The notes: generated from the sequence alone by a model not told the origin. A stretch of 37,756 bases of DNA from Pseudomonadales bacterium (GCA_022360535.1 JAKSCP010000398.1:1-37756); one strand, 5' to 3'; positions 17,365 through 25,678 are shown, numbered from the stretch's first letter. Numbers and translations: made by a program.

Positions 17365-18093
17365 CTATGCGGAAGCGGGGTCGCCTGAGTCTTGTTGTTG
17401 CAGTGCGGTATTGATGAAGCTTTCAAGCTTGTCCTCGTCCTCGGTCTTCATATGGACGAACTGACTGCGAAGAAATGAAATATTGGCACCGTCATCATTG
17501 ATCATGCCAATCAGTTGCACGCCACACTGCAAAACCAACTCATCAGTGAGGTTAATCTTACAGGCATCCACGATTTGCAGGTTCTTGAGCTCGTTGCCCA
17601 GGTTTTCATTGACTCGGAATTTTGCCCCTGAAGTAGATATATCCATCACCGTGCCTTCGATCATGGCACCAGTGGTCAGGTATAAAGTAACAGGCACATC
17701 CCGGTCCCGTTCCAGATTTACCCTGACTGTCTTTCTTAGCTGGGTACAGGCAATTTTGTATGGCAGTCCGAAATCATGCAGTGAAGACCCACCATTGCCC
17801 ACCGAGTCGCCTTCAGACATCTTGGACTGAAATACTATTGAGACTCCACCACTTTGTCCGCGAAACATGATGGTTTTGCCGCTCAGGCTTTCCCGATCCA
17901 TGCTGTCACTTTCCACACAGAAAGTTCCACCCTGCACATTCAACGAAACCAGGCGAAGGGAATGGGTAGTGACCCGGTTTCTGATCTTGGTCACATAGGA
18001 ATACTTCCATCCTTGCTCGATGGACATCTTCAGCAATTGCACGATTTCCTGGCGGTGGGTCAAATCGCCATCTGTAAGATTCAATTCCTGCAT
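17365..18093 (-). CDS. YcgR-like PilZ domain protein (c-di-GMP receptor), second copy
   Basis: This 242-residue protein has an N-terminal YcgR-type domain (residues 1-110) and a C-terminal PilZ domain with intact RxxxR (RKTVR, R120 and R124) and DxSxxG (DISTSG, D151, S153, G156). It aligns throughout with the protein at 4988-5713, sharing FRGQSGGVSIVF and QLRKTVRVN with conservative changes, and differs by a Gly/Ser-rich linker at about 94-106. A ribosome-site-like AGGA precedes the ATG by a few bases. It stands alone between the GntR operon and the DegT gene. It is probably a cytosolic c-di-GMP effector; the output is unknown. Confidence 0.87.
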   Translation of the reverse strand: MQELNLTDGDLTHRQEIVQLLKMSIEQGWKYSYVTKIRNRVTTHSLRLVSLNVQGGTFCVESDSMDRESLSGKTIMFRGQSGGVSIVFQSKMSEGDSVGNGGSSLHDFGLPYKIACTQLRKTVRVNLERDRDVPVTLYLTTGAMIEGTVMDISTSGAKFRVNENLGNELKNLQIVDACKINLTDELVLQCGVQLIGMINDDGANISFLRSQFVHMKTEDEDKLESFINTALQQQDSGDPASA

Positions 18094-18301
18094 GAGTTCC
18101 TGGCTTTTACTGCCCCCTCAAAACCTGTTCGCTTCGCAGCCATCGATTCAGGCTCTACGCTGTTTCCTCAAGCCTAAATACCAGTGACGGCCAGTGGCTG
18201 CTTAGATTACAGAAAATCGGCGGGAATAACGAGGTGGATATCACACTATTCGGGGTCTACAGCCAAGCTTGCCGTCACATCTACCCACTGATTTCGACCC
18301 G

Positions 18302-19444
18302 CTACTGCAAGGTCTCAATGACCAGCTTTGATAGCGCACCCAACTGATCAGCAGACATATCCAAGGGCAGTCGGACATCAGCGGTTCGTTGCAGCAGGGC
18401 TCGTGTTTTTGGCAGGGATTGTTCACCAACAAACTTCCAGTTCCAGAAACATCTGGCATTAAAAGAATCGAATCCGAACAGGTTCAGCGGCACCCCAATC
18501 TCCCGGCAGCGACTCTGTAACTCCAGAATTTTTTCATCAGAAACATGTTCGAGAACATAGAATTGCAAGCTGTCACAAGCCGGTTCAACCTTGTCGGTGA
18601 AGCTTGGAATTCGAATATGCTCCGACCTGGACAGCTCTTCCACCAGCGCTTGATAGTTGGTGTTGTATTGCTGAACACGGGGCTGAATCTTGGCTACCTG
18701 TGGCAGCAATGCGGCAGCCGACAAATTAGACATACGAAAGTTATAGGTCGGAATGCTGTTCGCCAGACTGGAGAGCCTGTCTATCATCGCCTTTTCAAAG
18801 CGATGCTTCTTGAAGTTCTCCTCGTAACAGCCAGAATGTATCAACGCCCTGGCGGCAACTTCGTCGTTATCGGTGACCAGCAGGCCACCTTCGCCGGCAT
18901 CGAGAAGTTTGTAAGACTGAAAACTAAATGCGGCAGCTAAGCCAAATTTTCCGGTAGGCGTGCCGTCATAGCTGACCCCCATACTGTGAGCGGCGTCTTC
19001 CAGAAGCACAATGTTATGCCGAGAGCAGATATCGAGTACTCGCCCCATATCCGGGACGCGTCCTCGCATGTAGGAGAGCATCAGATAGCGGGTACTGTCA
19101 GAGATCGATGCCTCTAGATGATCAAGATCGATGACATAGTTTTCGTCGACTTCCACCAATACAGGTTCAGCACCTGCCTGCACTATAGCGCTGGGCACAG
19201 CGATGAAGGTAAAGGCTGGGATCAACACCCTGTCGCCTGGCTTTACGCCCGAACTTATCATTGCCACATAGAGAGCTGACGTGCAGGAATTGAGCGCCAG
19301 ACAATGTTTGACACCCAAGGCACCTGCGAACACTGCCTCAAGCTCTGTAGCAGGAGTATCGGCACCTTCCTGATAGCGAAACAACTTACCTTCACGCAGC
19401 GTTCTGACGACACTGTTAACTACATCTTCATCGATACTTCGCAA
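18302..19444 (-). CDS. DegT/DnrJ/EryC1/StrS-family PLP-dependent aminotransferase
   Basis: This 380-residue type I PLP enzyme has the usual family length and order: ALNSCTSALYVAM (phosphate/PLP binding), GDRVLIPAFTFIAVPSAI, LLEDAAHSMG (PLP-ring Asp at 150) and FSFQSYKLLDAGEGG, where K179 should form the PLP Schiff base. The C-terminal domain has FYVLEH and Ser/Gly-rich contacts. Family members transaminate keto-sugars or cyclitols, usually for surface polysaccharides or natural products. The neighbours are a divergent ATP-grasp ligase and a racemase homologue, not sugar enzymes, hinting at an amino-acid-conjugating path. The acceptor cannot be told from sequence. Confidence 0.9.
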   Translation of the reverse strand: MRSIDEDVVNSVVRTLREGKLFRYQEGADTPATELEAVFAGALGVKHCLALNSCTSALYVAMISSGVKPGDRVLIPAFTFIAVPSAIVQAGAEPVLVEVDENYVIDLDHLEASISDSTRYLMLSYMRGRVPDMGRVLDICSRHNIVLLEDAAHSMGVSYDGTPTGKFGLAAAFSFQSYKLLDAGEGGLLVTDNDEVAARALIHSGCYEENFKKHRFEKAMIDRLSSLANSIPTYNFRMSNLSAAALLPQVAKIQPRVQQYNTNYQALVEELSRSEHIRIPSFTDKVEPACDSLQFYVLEHVSDEKILELQSRCREIGVPLNLFGFDSFNARCFWNWKFVGEQSLPKTRALLQRTADVRLPLDMSADQLGALSKLVIETLQ

Positions 19445-19572
19445 GATTAAGAATCTCTATATTTGTTGATGTGACCTTACTGCTTGTCTTCCCTTACAGT
19501 TGTTACAACCCATAGAGTCTTTGCAAACAATTCCTGTGCTACACCATTGGCGAACGGTACAATGAAGACGTG

Positions 19573-19593
19573 ATGACAAAATTCAAATGTCAT
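19573..19593. promoter_or_regulatory. Inverted repeat before the ATP-grasp gene
   Basis: ATGACA and TGTCAT form a perfect 6+6 bp inverted repeat separated by the AT-rich AAATTCAAA. It lies 36 bases before the ATG of the ATP-grasp gene in the 184-base divergent spacer from the DegT gene, and could be an operator for one or both genes. A 6+6 repeat is not statistically strong. Confidence 0.3.
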
Positions 19594-19628
19594 TGTGACG
19601 AGCCGTACGAGCAAGCTAAAACTAGCAC

Positions 19629-20525
19629 ATGATTGAAATTATCGGAAACCGGGCAGTCAAACTTTTTAATCGTGCAGCCAATCAGGTTCACTTTGACTCT
19701 TCAGCCTTAATCGTCTATTGGGACACCTACGCCGGCCCCCTGCCAGATTTCGACGCTGATGCTTATCAGCTTGTTGTACAAATGCTGCCCCGCTCAGCAA
19801 CGAATCCATTTGACGACAAAGGCAGACTCGGAGACATCATGCTTGAGCATGAAAATCTGTTCCCGCGCACTTTCTCCGACATTGATGAGATACCTGACTC
19901 CCTGGCAGACCCTAATGGCATGTGGTTTCTAAAAAATCGTCATGGCGCAGGAGGAACAGAAGTCGAATGCGTGCGACTGGCAAGCGTGCAGAACTCTGAG
20001 CTGAAGCAATACAGTATCCTGCAACAAGCGGTAAAAGACGTTCGACTCTTTGAGAATCGCAAGTACACCATTCGTGCCTACGTCCTTATCTGGAACGGTC
20101 AGGTGTATCTCTATAAAAAATGGTATCGAGTGGTGCATGGTGGGATCTACTCTCCCGATGCTACTGACTACAGCATTCAAGTCTCTCTCCGCTATAGCGG
20201 TGGAGGTACTGAGTTTATGCCGCAGTTTTTCGACGCTTCGGAAGAAGAGAAAGGAGAGTTCGATGCATTGCATAGGGCAAACAAAAGGCTGAAAACGGTA
20301 TTCGCGCCACTTATTGAAGAGTCCAACAGGAACAGCTATTCCTTATTGGGCTGCGACTTCCTTATCAAGGAGTCCGGGGATGCGATACTCATCGAGATCA
20401 ATGCTTACCCAAATCTGGTTCACCTTGATCCTGGTGTGGCCAACCAGGTGAATTTTCCAATGATTCAAGATACCGTAAGGTTGCTCGTTACCGGCGAGCA
20501 ACCCGCCCAGTGGTTAACCCTCTAA
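19629..20525 (+). CDS. ATP-grasp ligase, tubulin-tyrosine-ligase-like
   Basis: This 298-residue protein looks like a stand-alone ATP-grasp enzyme, which joins a carboxylate to an amine through an acyl-phosphate. Seen: WFLKNRHGAGGTEV (ATP-binding Lys and Gly-rich loop, about residue 97-110), YSILQQAV (hinge), YTIRAYVLIWNGQVYLYKKW (a TTL-like beta sheet), and CDFLIKESGDAILIEINAYP, whose Asp, Glu and Asn would hold Mg-ATP. Fold and motif spacing resemble TTL-family bacterial proteins rather than RimK or D-Ala ligase. It is divergent from the DegT aminotransferase and overlaps the convergent racemase gene by 12 bases at its 3' end. Substrates unknown; amino-acid or peptide ligation is inferred. 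Confidence 0.8.
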   Translation: MIEIIGNRAVKLFNRAANQVHFDSSALIVYWDTYAGPLPDFDADAYQLVVQMLPRSATNPFDDKGRLGDIMLEHENLFPRTFSDIDEIPDSLADPNGMWFLKNRHGAGGTEVECVRLASVQNSELKQYSILQQAVKDVRLFENRKYTIRAYVLIWNGQVYLYKKWYRVVHGGIYSPDATDYSIQVSLRYSGGGTEFMPQFFDASEEEKGEFDALHRANKRLKTVFAPLIEESNRNSYSLLGCDFLIKESGDAILIEINAYPNLVHLDPGVANQVNFPMIQDTVRLLVTGEQPAQWLTL

Positions 20526-21185
20526 GGCTTCCTTGATGATAGCGTCCACATGCACTTGTGCCGTGTCGATGAATGGGATGTTAGTTGTTTCATCGTAGAC
20601 GATGCTTAAATCAGTACCACCAAGCAGCACCACTTCAGCTCCTTGTTCCCTGATGAGTTTTTCCCCAGCAGCCAAAAGGCGACTTCGTTGGTCTGCAGTG
20701 GCTACTCCAGCAATCGCCATATCGACATAGTCCCGATTAGCTTGCTCCAATTCCTCACCCAGCGGAATAACCGGCTCAAGCTCATCCAACTGTCCATACA
20801 AGGCGCTTTCCATGACTTTTCTGGTGCCCAGTATTCCTGGCTTGCTGATGCCCGCCTGCAACAAATGGTCACGAACCGATCTCGGCCCTTCAATGATTGG
20901 CAATGGCGATAAGGGCGAAAAATCCGGCAAGCAAAAATGGCCGCCCATAGAAGTGATAACAACGCAGTCGGCGCCGGCACCTACAAGTTGTTGAGACACC
21001 CTCAGAAACTCTGCCGCTTGTTCTTGAGAGCAGCCAGCTGCAAGATTTTCAGTCAGTGTCTTGGCACTGCTGTTTACAATGGTCAGATGCAGAGCCTGGC
21101 TTCGCCTGGCGAAACCATCGACTAACTGTTGGTAATAGAAAACTGTTGCAGCAGGCCCGATGCCACCAATCATCCCAATATGCAT
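20514..21185 (-). CDS. Asp/Glu racemase-family protein lacking both catalytic cysteines
   Basis: This 223-residue protein has the family fold markers: MIGGIGPAATVFYYQQLVD, IVNSS, then GADCVVITSMGGHF where active enzymes read ...PCNTAH, and VVLLGGTDLSIV where they read ...LGCTEL. The first catalytic Cys is therefore Ser79 and the second Gly190; I confirmed the second in the DNA (CTT GGT GGT ACT). Either the protein is not a racemase or it uses other residues; Cys73 and Cys85 are close to the first site. The 3' end overlaps the ATP-grasp gene by 12 bases on the opposite strand. Length is normal and the frame intact, so it appears retained by selection. Confidence 0.82.
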   Translation of the reverse strand: MHIGMIGGIGPAATVFYYQQLVDGFARRSQALHLTIVNSSAKTLTENLAAGCSQEQAAEFLRVSQQLVGAGADCVVITSMGGHFCLPDFSPLSPLPIIEGPRSVRDHLLQAGISKPGILGTRKVMESALYGQLDELEPVIPLGEELEQANRDYVDMAIAGVATADQRSRLLAAGEKLIREQGAEVVLLGGTDLSIVYDETTNIPFIDTAQVHVDAIIKEALEG

Positions 21186-21270
21186 TTCCCACCTCTTTTT
21201 GATTGCAAGCAGCGCTGCAGAAACTAAACCAGGCAGGAAGAAATGACAAACAATGGCGGCAAATTGGAAT

Positions 21271-21301
21271 AAAAAAACGGCGACATCATCGATGCCGCCG
21301 T
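21271..21301 (-). terminator. Rho-independent terminator of katG
   Basis: Read on the minus strand, ACGGCG pairs with CGCCGT, continued by a G-U pair and CATC/GATG around a 3-base loop, directly followed by seven T. It begins 33 bases after the katG stop. The plus-strand reading lacks a T run, so it serves katG only. Confidence 0.85.
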
Positions 21302-21333
21302 CATTGATCTCAATCTAACCAAGAAGATTGGAG

Positions 21334-23553
21334 TTACATCAAATCAAATCGATCCAGAGTCATCACCTTGGTCCAGGCCGCAATGAAGTCCTGAACGAAT
21401 TTCTCTTCACCACCGGCAGCCGCATAAAACTCCGCCAGGGCTCTAAGCTCTGAATTAGACCCAAAGATCAGGTCGACCGGTGTAGCGGTATACTTCTGAG
21501 CGCCGGTGGCACGATCGCTACCAACGTAAATGCCTTCCTCGCTACTCGATCTTTCCCAGACCGTAGACATGTCCAGTAGATTGACGAAGAAGTCATTACT
21601 CAGGGTTCCCGGACGCTCAGTAAATACTCCGTGATCGATACCACCAACATTGGCATCGAGCGCCCGCAGACCACCAACCAGAGCTGTCATTTCCGGCGCA
21701 GTTAATCCAAGCAAGGCAGCCTTTTCCACCAACATTTCAGCTGGCGAACGGCTATTGCCGCTGGCGAAGTAGTTGCGGAAACCATCTGCTCGTGGCTCTA
21801 GGACGGAAACAGAATCGATGTCTGTTTGCGCTTGCGAGGCATCGCCACGACCGGGGGTGAATGGCACTTCCACCGAGTAACCTGCCTCTTCCGCCGCACT
21901 TTCAACGGCAGCAGCACCAGCCAGCACGATGAGATCAGCAAGTGAAACCTGTTTGCGACTAGAACCTTCATTGAAGTCCGCTTGAATACCTTCTAGAATG
22001 TTCAATACACGATTCAGCTCGGCAGGTGTATTGGCTGCCCAGTCTCGTTGCGGAGCCAGGCGAACTCGCGCCCCGTTAGCACCACCGCGCATATCCGTTC
22101 CACGATAAGTGGAAGCTGATGCCCAGGCAGTTCTCACCAACTCAGAAACACTCAACCCGGATTCAAGAATAGATGCTTTCAGGCGTCGCATATCTCTGGC
22201 ATTGACCAGATCATGATCTGGCGCAGGAATCGGATCCTGCCAAACGAACTCGCGATCAGGTACCAGGTCTCCCAGATAGCGTGAAGTCGGACCCAGGTCA
22301 CGATGGGTAAGCTTGAACCAGGCACGAGCATAGGCATCGGCGAACTCGTCCGGGTTTTCTAACCAACGACTGGTGATCTCGCGATAGATTGGATCGACTT
22401 TTAAGGCTAAATCAGTCGTAAACATCATTGGCGCATGGCGCAGATTCGGATCATGGGCATCTGGAACCAATGAGGAGGCTGCCCCACGTGCAGGTTGCCA
22501 TTGCAGGGCACCTGCTGGGCTGCGAGTTTGTTCCCACTCATAGGTGTAGAGATTCACCAGATAGCCGTGGGTCCATGCCGCTGGATTGCCCGTCCAGGCA
22601 CCTTCCAGTCCACTGGTAATGGTGTCACCGGCGTTGCCGGTACCGTAGCTGTTGCTCCACCCCAGACCTTGTTGTTCGATAGCGCCACCTTCTGGCTCAA
22701 CCCCAACATAGTCGCCAGGATTCGCTGCACCATGAGCCTTACCAAAGGTATGGCCGCCCGCGATCAACGCAGCGGTCTCTTCATCGTTCATCGCCATGCG
22801 ACCGAATGCCTCTCGAATCGCGTCAGCTGCGGCCTGCGGATCGGGATTACCGCCTGGGCCTTCCGGATTCACATAGATCAGACCCATTTGGGTCGCGCCG
22901 AAGGGACGGTCAAGCATACCGCCACTGTCACGACGATCTGAGGCAAGCCATTCACCTTCTGGTCCCCAGTTCACTTCCTCTGGTTGCCAGGCATCAATGC
23001 GTCCGCCAGCGAATCCCAGGGTTTCAAATCCCATGGAGTCCATGGCGACTGTGCCAGCCAGAATCATCAGATCTGCCCAGGATATGGCCTGGCCATACTT
23101 CTGCTTGATAGGCCACAGCAAGCGCGTGGCTTTGTCGAGATTCGCATTGTCTGGCCAACTATTCAGTGGGGCAAAGCGCTGCATGCCACCATCGGAGCCA
23201 CCACGACCGTCGATGGTTCGATAGGTACCGGCGCTATGCCAGGCCATACGAATAAAGAATGGGCCATAGTGGCCATAGTCAGCTGGCCACCAGTCTTGCG
23301 AGGTCGTCATCAACTCGATCAGATCAGCTTTTACCTGTTCGAGATCAAGGCTCGAAAACGCCTCGGCATAGTCGAAATCTGCGGCTTGAGGATTCGCCGC
23401 AGCATCAGATTGACGCAATGGTTCCAGACTTAATCTGTTAGGCCACCAATAGTCATTGTCCGGCGCATCCTGCGCACTGGCGACGTTCAGGGACGCCAGT
23501 GGTGACATTCCAATTGCCACCAATGAAATTACAGAAATCGTTTGTCGCAGCAT
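21334..23553 (-). CDS. katG: Catalase-peroxidase KatG with signal peptide
   Basis: KatG removes hydrogen peroxide by catalase and peroxidase reactions using haem b. The 739 residues hold both homologous domains. In the N-terminal domain are RMAWHSAGTYR (distal Arg, Trp, His) and GGHTFGKAHGA (proximal His). The Tyr of MGLIYVNPEGPGG, the distal Trp and a downstream Met would form the Met-Tyr-Trp adduct needed for catalase activity. It begins MLRQTISVISLVAIGMSPL with cleavage near ASAQDAP, so it is exported, unlike the common cytosolic KatG and like the KatP group. A strong ribosome site GGAGGT (23566-23561) lies 7 bases before the ATG. It is a single-gene transcript ended by the hairpin at 21271-21301. 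Confidence 0.95.
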   Translation of the reverse strand: MLRQTISVISLVAIGMSPLASLNVASAQDAPDNDYWWPNRLSLEPLRQSDAAANPQAADFDYAEAFSSLDLEQVKADLIELMTTSQDWWPADYGHYGPFFIRMAWHSAGTYRTIDGRGGSDGGMQRFAPLNSWPDNANLDKATRLLWPIKQKYGQAISWADLMILAGTVAMDSMGFETLGFAGGRIDAWQPEEVNWGPEGEWLASDRRDSGGMLDRPFGATQMGLIYVNPEGPGGNPDPQAAADAIREAFGRMAMNDEETAALIAGGHTFGKAHGAANPGDYVGVEPEGGAIEQQGLGWSNSYGTGNAGDTITSGLEGAWTGNPAAWTHGYLVNLYTYEWEQTRSPAGALQWQPARGAASSLVPDAHDPNLRHAPMMFTTDLALKVDPIYREITSRWLENPDEFADAYARAWFKLTHRDLGPTSRYLGDLVPDREFVWQDPIPAPDHDLVNARDMRRLKASILESGLSVSELVRTAWASASTYRGTDMRGGANGARVRLAPQRDWAANTPAELNRVLNILEGIQADFNEGSSRKQVSLADLIVLAGAAAVESAAEEAGYSVEVPFTPGRGDASQAQTDIDSVSVLEPRADGFRNYFASGNSRSPAEMLVEKAALLGLTAPEMTALVGGLRALDANVGGIDHGVFTERPGTLSNDFFVNLLDMSTVWERSSSEEGIYVGSDRATGAQKYTATPVDLIFGSNSELRALAEFYAAAGGEEKFVQDFIAAWTKVMTLDRFDLM

Positions 23554-23636
23554 TCCAGTTACCTCCGAATATGCTTACTCACACTGAGAACATGGGTTGG
23601 TACAGAAGCTAAGATACCGAGCAGGAATCAATCGGT

Positions 23637-23653
23637 ATAACGAATAATAACGA
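23637..23653. promoter_or_regulatory. Helically phased direct repeat upstream of katG
   Basis: ATAACGA occurs at 23637-23643 and 23647-23653, a 10-base period (one helical turn), 84-100 bases before the katG ATG in an AT-rich stretch. It could be an activator site or a chance feature of AT-rich promoter DNA. It does not match the OxyR consensus ATAG-N7-CTAT that I would expect for katG. Confidence 0.25.
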
Positions 23654-23715
23654 TAATTTTAATCGAAAAATGCGATCAGGTTGAATGTCGCTGATTCTCT
23701 GGGTCTGCGTGGGGT

Positions 23716-24600
23716 TTAGTTGCAACCGAGAGCCGCCAGCAGCCCGCTGGATTCGGCGACTTGAGATTGGGACGGAAAAAAGCTGAGCCCGGTCATGGAT
23801 TCTATCTGCGCGTAACTCACGCGCTGATCGCACAGCGACTCATGTTGCGCGAGCTCCTGAGGAAATGCGAACGCCACCACGCCGGATTCATCGGAAACGA
23901 TCTTGTAGTAGGCCGCTGGATTCATCTGCGCTGAGCCAGGGCTCAGGCTCAGATTGTTAATGATGTACAGTGGTCCAGTCAGCACATAGAGTTCCTCCTG
24001 CTCTACCGCCAACCGATTGAGTCGTTGCTCCAGACGCAACCAGGGCCCGAGACGCAATGGCGAGGGCATGGGGATCATATTGCTCAGGTTGTTCAGATCA
24101 GACCAGTAAGGGGTGTTGGCGAAACTGGTCATTGGCGCAAGCCGGGCCCGTTGTTCAGGTTCGGTGTCTGGCATCGCCATAGCGGCATAGGGATTATCGT
24201 TGGTAGTAGCGACCTCGGTCAGACTTAGCTCCTTCTCACCAATTTGCAAAATGTCTTCCACCTGGGAAATTCCGACCAGGCGATCGGCCTGCCAACTGCG
24301 GGGCAACAGCGAAGCCACACCTATCGCGTCTTTGGTAAGTCGGTAGGCTACCCAGTCGGCTAATCCCGTGTCTCCATTCAGCCCGGCGGCGTACAGATGA
24401 TGAATCACCACATTGGCGCGAGTGGCAGTCAGTTGCGAATCGTACTGAGGGCACTCACCCTGACAGTGAGTGACTGCCACCGACTGTGAGTAGCCAGGCT
24501 GGTTTAAGCCAAACAAGAGCACGGCGAAACAGATTATTAACGCAGGCCCCAGTCGGTTTATTGAATGTCTGTCTGTCATTAGCAAAATCACTCTAATCAA
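23716..24600 (-). CDS. Secreted DNA/RNA non-specific endonuclease homologue, active site degenerate
   Basis: This 294-residue protein starts with a signal segment (about residues 17-38, ...GLNQPGYSQ). It then follows the NUC1 (Serratia-type nuclease) layout: HCQGECP, WVAYRLTKDAIG, RLAPM..FANTPYWSDLNNLSNMIPM, WLRLEQRLNRLA and YVLTGPLY. Where active enzymes read DRGHLAP, this one reads QRARLAP: the general-base His is Arg153 (codon CGG, checked in the DNA), and the Asn that holds Mg in LNxGxW also seems replaced (PLRLGPW). It therefore probably does not cut nucleic acid by the usual mechanism. It is the last of three genes with 4-base overlaps, after DUF6152. A non-catalytic binding or structural role is inferred. 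Confidence 0.72.
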   Translation of the reverse strand: MIRVILLMTDRHSINRLGPALIICFAVLLFGLNQPGYSQSVAVTHCQGECPQYDSQLTATRANVVIHHLYAAGLNGDTGLADWVAYRLTKDAIGVASLLPRSWQADRLVGISQVEDILQIGEKELSLTEVATTNDNPYAAMAMPDTEPEQRARLAPMTSFANTPYWSDLNNLSNMIPMPSPLRLGPWLRLEQRLNRLAVEQEELYVLTGPLYIINNLSLSPGSAQMNPAAYYKIVSDESGVVAFAFPQELAQHESLCDQRVSYAQIESMTGLSFFPSQSQVAESSGLLAALGCN

Positions 24601-24968
24601 TCATTGGGTTCGGGCACAAATCGCGAACCATCTTCAAAGCTCAGCTCCTGCAAGTACATCGTAAACTGTCGCCGACCCTTACGCCCTGTCGCGACCACCT
24701 TCGAACCAATTGGCAGCTGATCAAAGAACACACCTCTCCTCTCCAGGGTCGTGCGGGCGCCGGATTCCAATAACCAAAATGTCTCCTGCCCTGCTTCATC
24801 TATTTGTTTAATCAACACCGAGGAATGGGGATTTTGATAACGCACTTGCTCAATCACGCCGGTGACAGAGATGATCTCCTGGGTAAAGTTTGCATTGGTC
24901 GAGTGGTGGGCAACCACTGCAGGTGCAAATGCAAGAACCAGCAGCAGGAGTGCAGTCTTGTTCATCAT
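24597..24968 (-). CDS. DUF6152-family exported protein
   Basis: This 123-residue protein has a Sec signal (MMNKTALLLLVLAFAPAVVA) followed directly by HHSTNANFTQE, the hallmark of DUF6152 at the mature N-terminus. SVTGVIEQVRYQNPHSSVLI (small beta-barrel with the NPH motif) comes next. The two adjacent His at the new N-terminus suggest a metal site such as copper, but this is inference. It overlaps its upstream and downstream neighbours by 4 bases each (ATGA), so it is translated with an unknown exported protein and a degenerate nuclease homologue. Its role in the periplasm is unknown. Confidence 0.82.
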   Translation of the reverse strand: MMNKTALLLLVLAFAPAVVAHHSTNANFTQEIISVTGVIEQVRYQNPHSSVLIKQIDEAGQETFWLLESGARTTLERRGVFFDQLPIGSKVVATGRKGRRQFTMYLQELSFEDGSRFVPEPND

Positions 24969-25678
24969 TGGCCATCTCCCGAGGGTGCATTAAGCTGATT
25001 GAACCAGTCGTAATCTGCATCGGTGCACTCATAGAGTGGAATCTCAGAGCCTTCTATACGCTCAAAGACGTAATCGAGAATAAAGGGTTCCTCATACAGC
25101 GTCTCGTCGATGTAGGTATGAGTAATATGTAATCTACCGTTTTCTATCCATAACTCTTCGACGGTTGTTGTGTTTTCGGACTGAGGCACCCCACGCGACG
25201 TGCGAATGTAACCAGGCGCATGGTTTCTCGATTCAATAACTAATCGATCACCCTCGTAGTAGGCAAATGAAGAGCCCATCTCCTGAAAGTAAGTGCCGTT
25301 CACATTCCTGGTACTTGGCGAAGTAGAAAGCACCGATTCATCGCCCAGAGGTATTTCACGGCGTAGATCATAGAACTCGTAACTTATCAGCACACGTGAA
25401 TCGGTTTGCTCAAACGCAATGCGAACATTGGGGTTTGCCCACACCCGTGACGCGCTGGAAGGTACACAGTAGAGACTTGGATCATCCACCAGCAGGTCAT
25501 AGTCATTCTGGATACGCTGACCTTCCTCGGTTAACCGTAATTCACGCTCCAGGGAGGGACCGCTCAGCATCCAGATTCCAGACAGATCAGGAATGGCGTA
25601 GAGCGCTGAGGAAGTCGCTGACAGGGCCAAGAGCAAGCCGCATTTAAGTCCTGTTGTTATGGTTTTAGCGCCAGTCAT
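24965..25678 (-). CDS. Exported protein of unknown function (DUF6152-associated)
   Basis: From the ATG at 25678 this is 237 residues with a clear signal peptide (TGLKCGLLLALSATSSALYA) followed by IPDLSGIWML. An upstream GTG at 25756 would add 26 polar residues before the signal, so I prefer the internal ATG, though no strong ribosome site marks either. The mature part begins with PDLSGIW, common in beta-rich proteins found beside DUF6152 in gammaproteobacteria, and contains YCVPSSASRVWANP, RVLISYEFYDLRREIPLG and VEELWIENGRLHITHTY. No catalytic motif is recognised. It is the first gene of a tightly coupled three-gene operon. A lipocalin-like or binding role would be speculation. Confidence 0.72.
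   Translation of the reverse strand: MTGAKTITTGLKCGLLLALSATSSALYAIPDLSGIWMLSGPSLERELRLTEEGQRIQNDYDLLVDDPSLYCVPSSASRVWANPNVRIAFEQTDSRVLISYEFYDLRREIPLGDESVLSTSPSTRNVNGTYFQEMGSSFAYYEGDRLVIESRNHAPGYIRTSRGVPQSENTTTVEELWIENGRLHITHTYIDETLYEEPFILDYVFERIEGSEIPLYECTDADYDWFNQLNAPSGDGQ

Noticed and set aside
20514..20525. Possible sequencing error at the 12-base overlap of ATP-grasp and racemase genes
   Set aside because: Short convergent overlaps are common, and both proteins reach normal family lengths with plausible ends.
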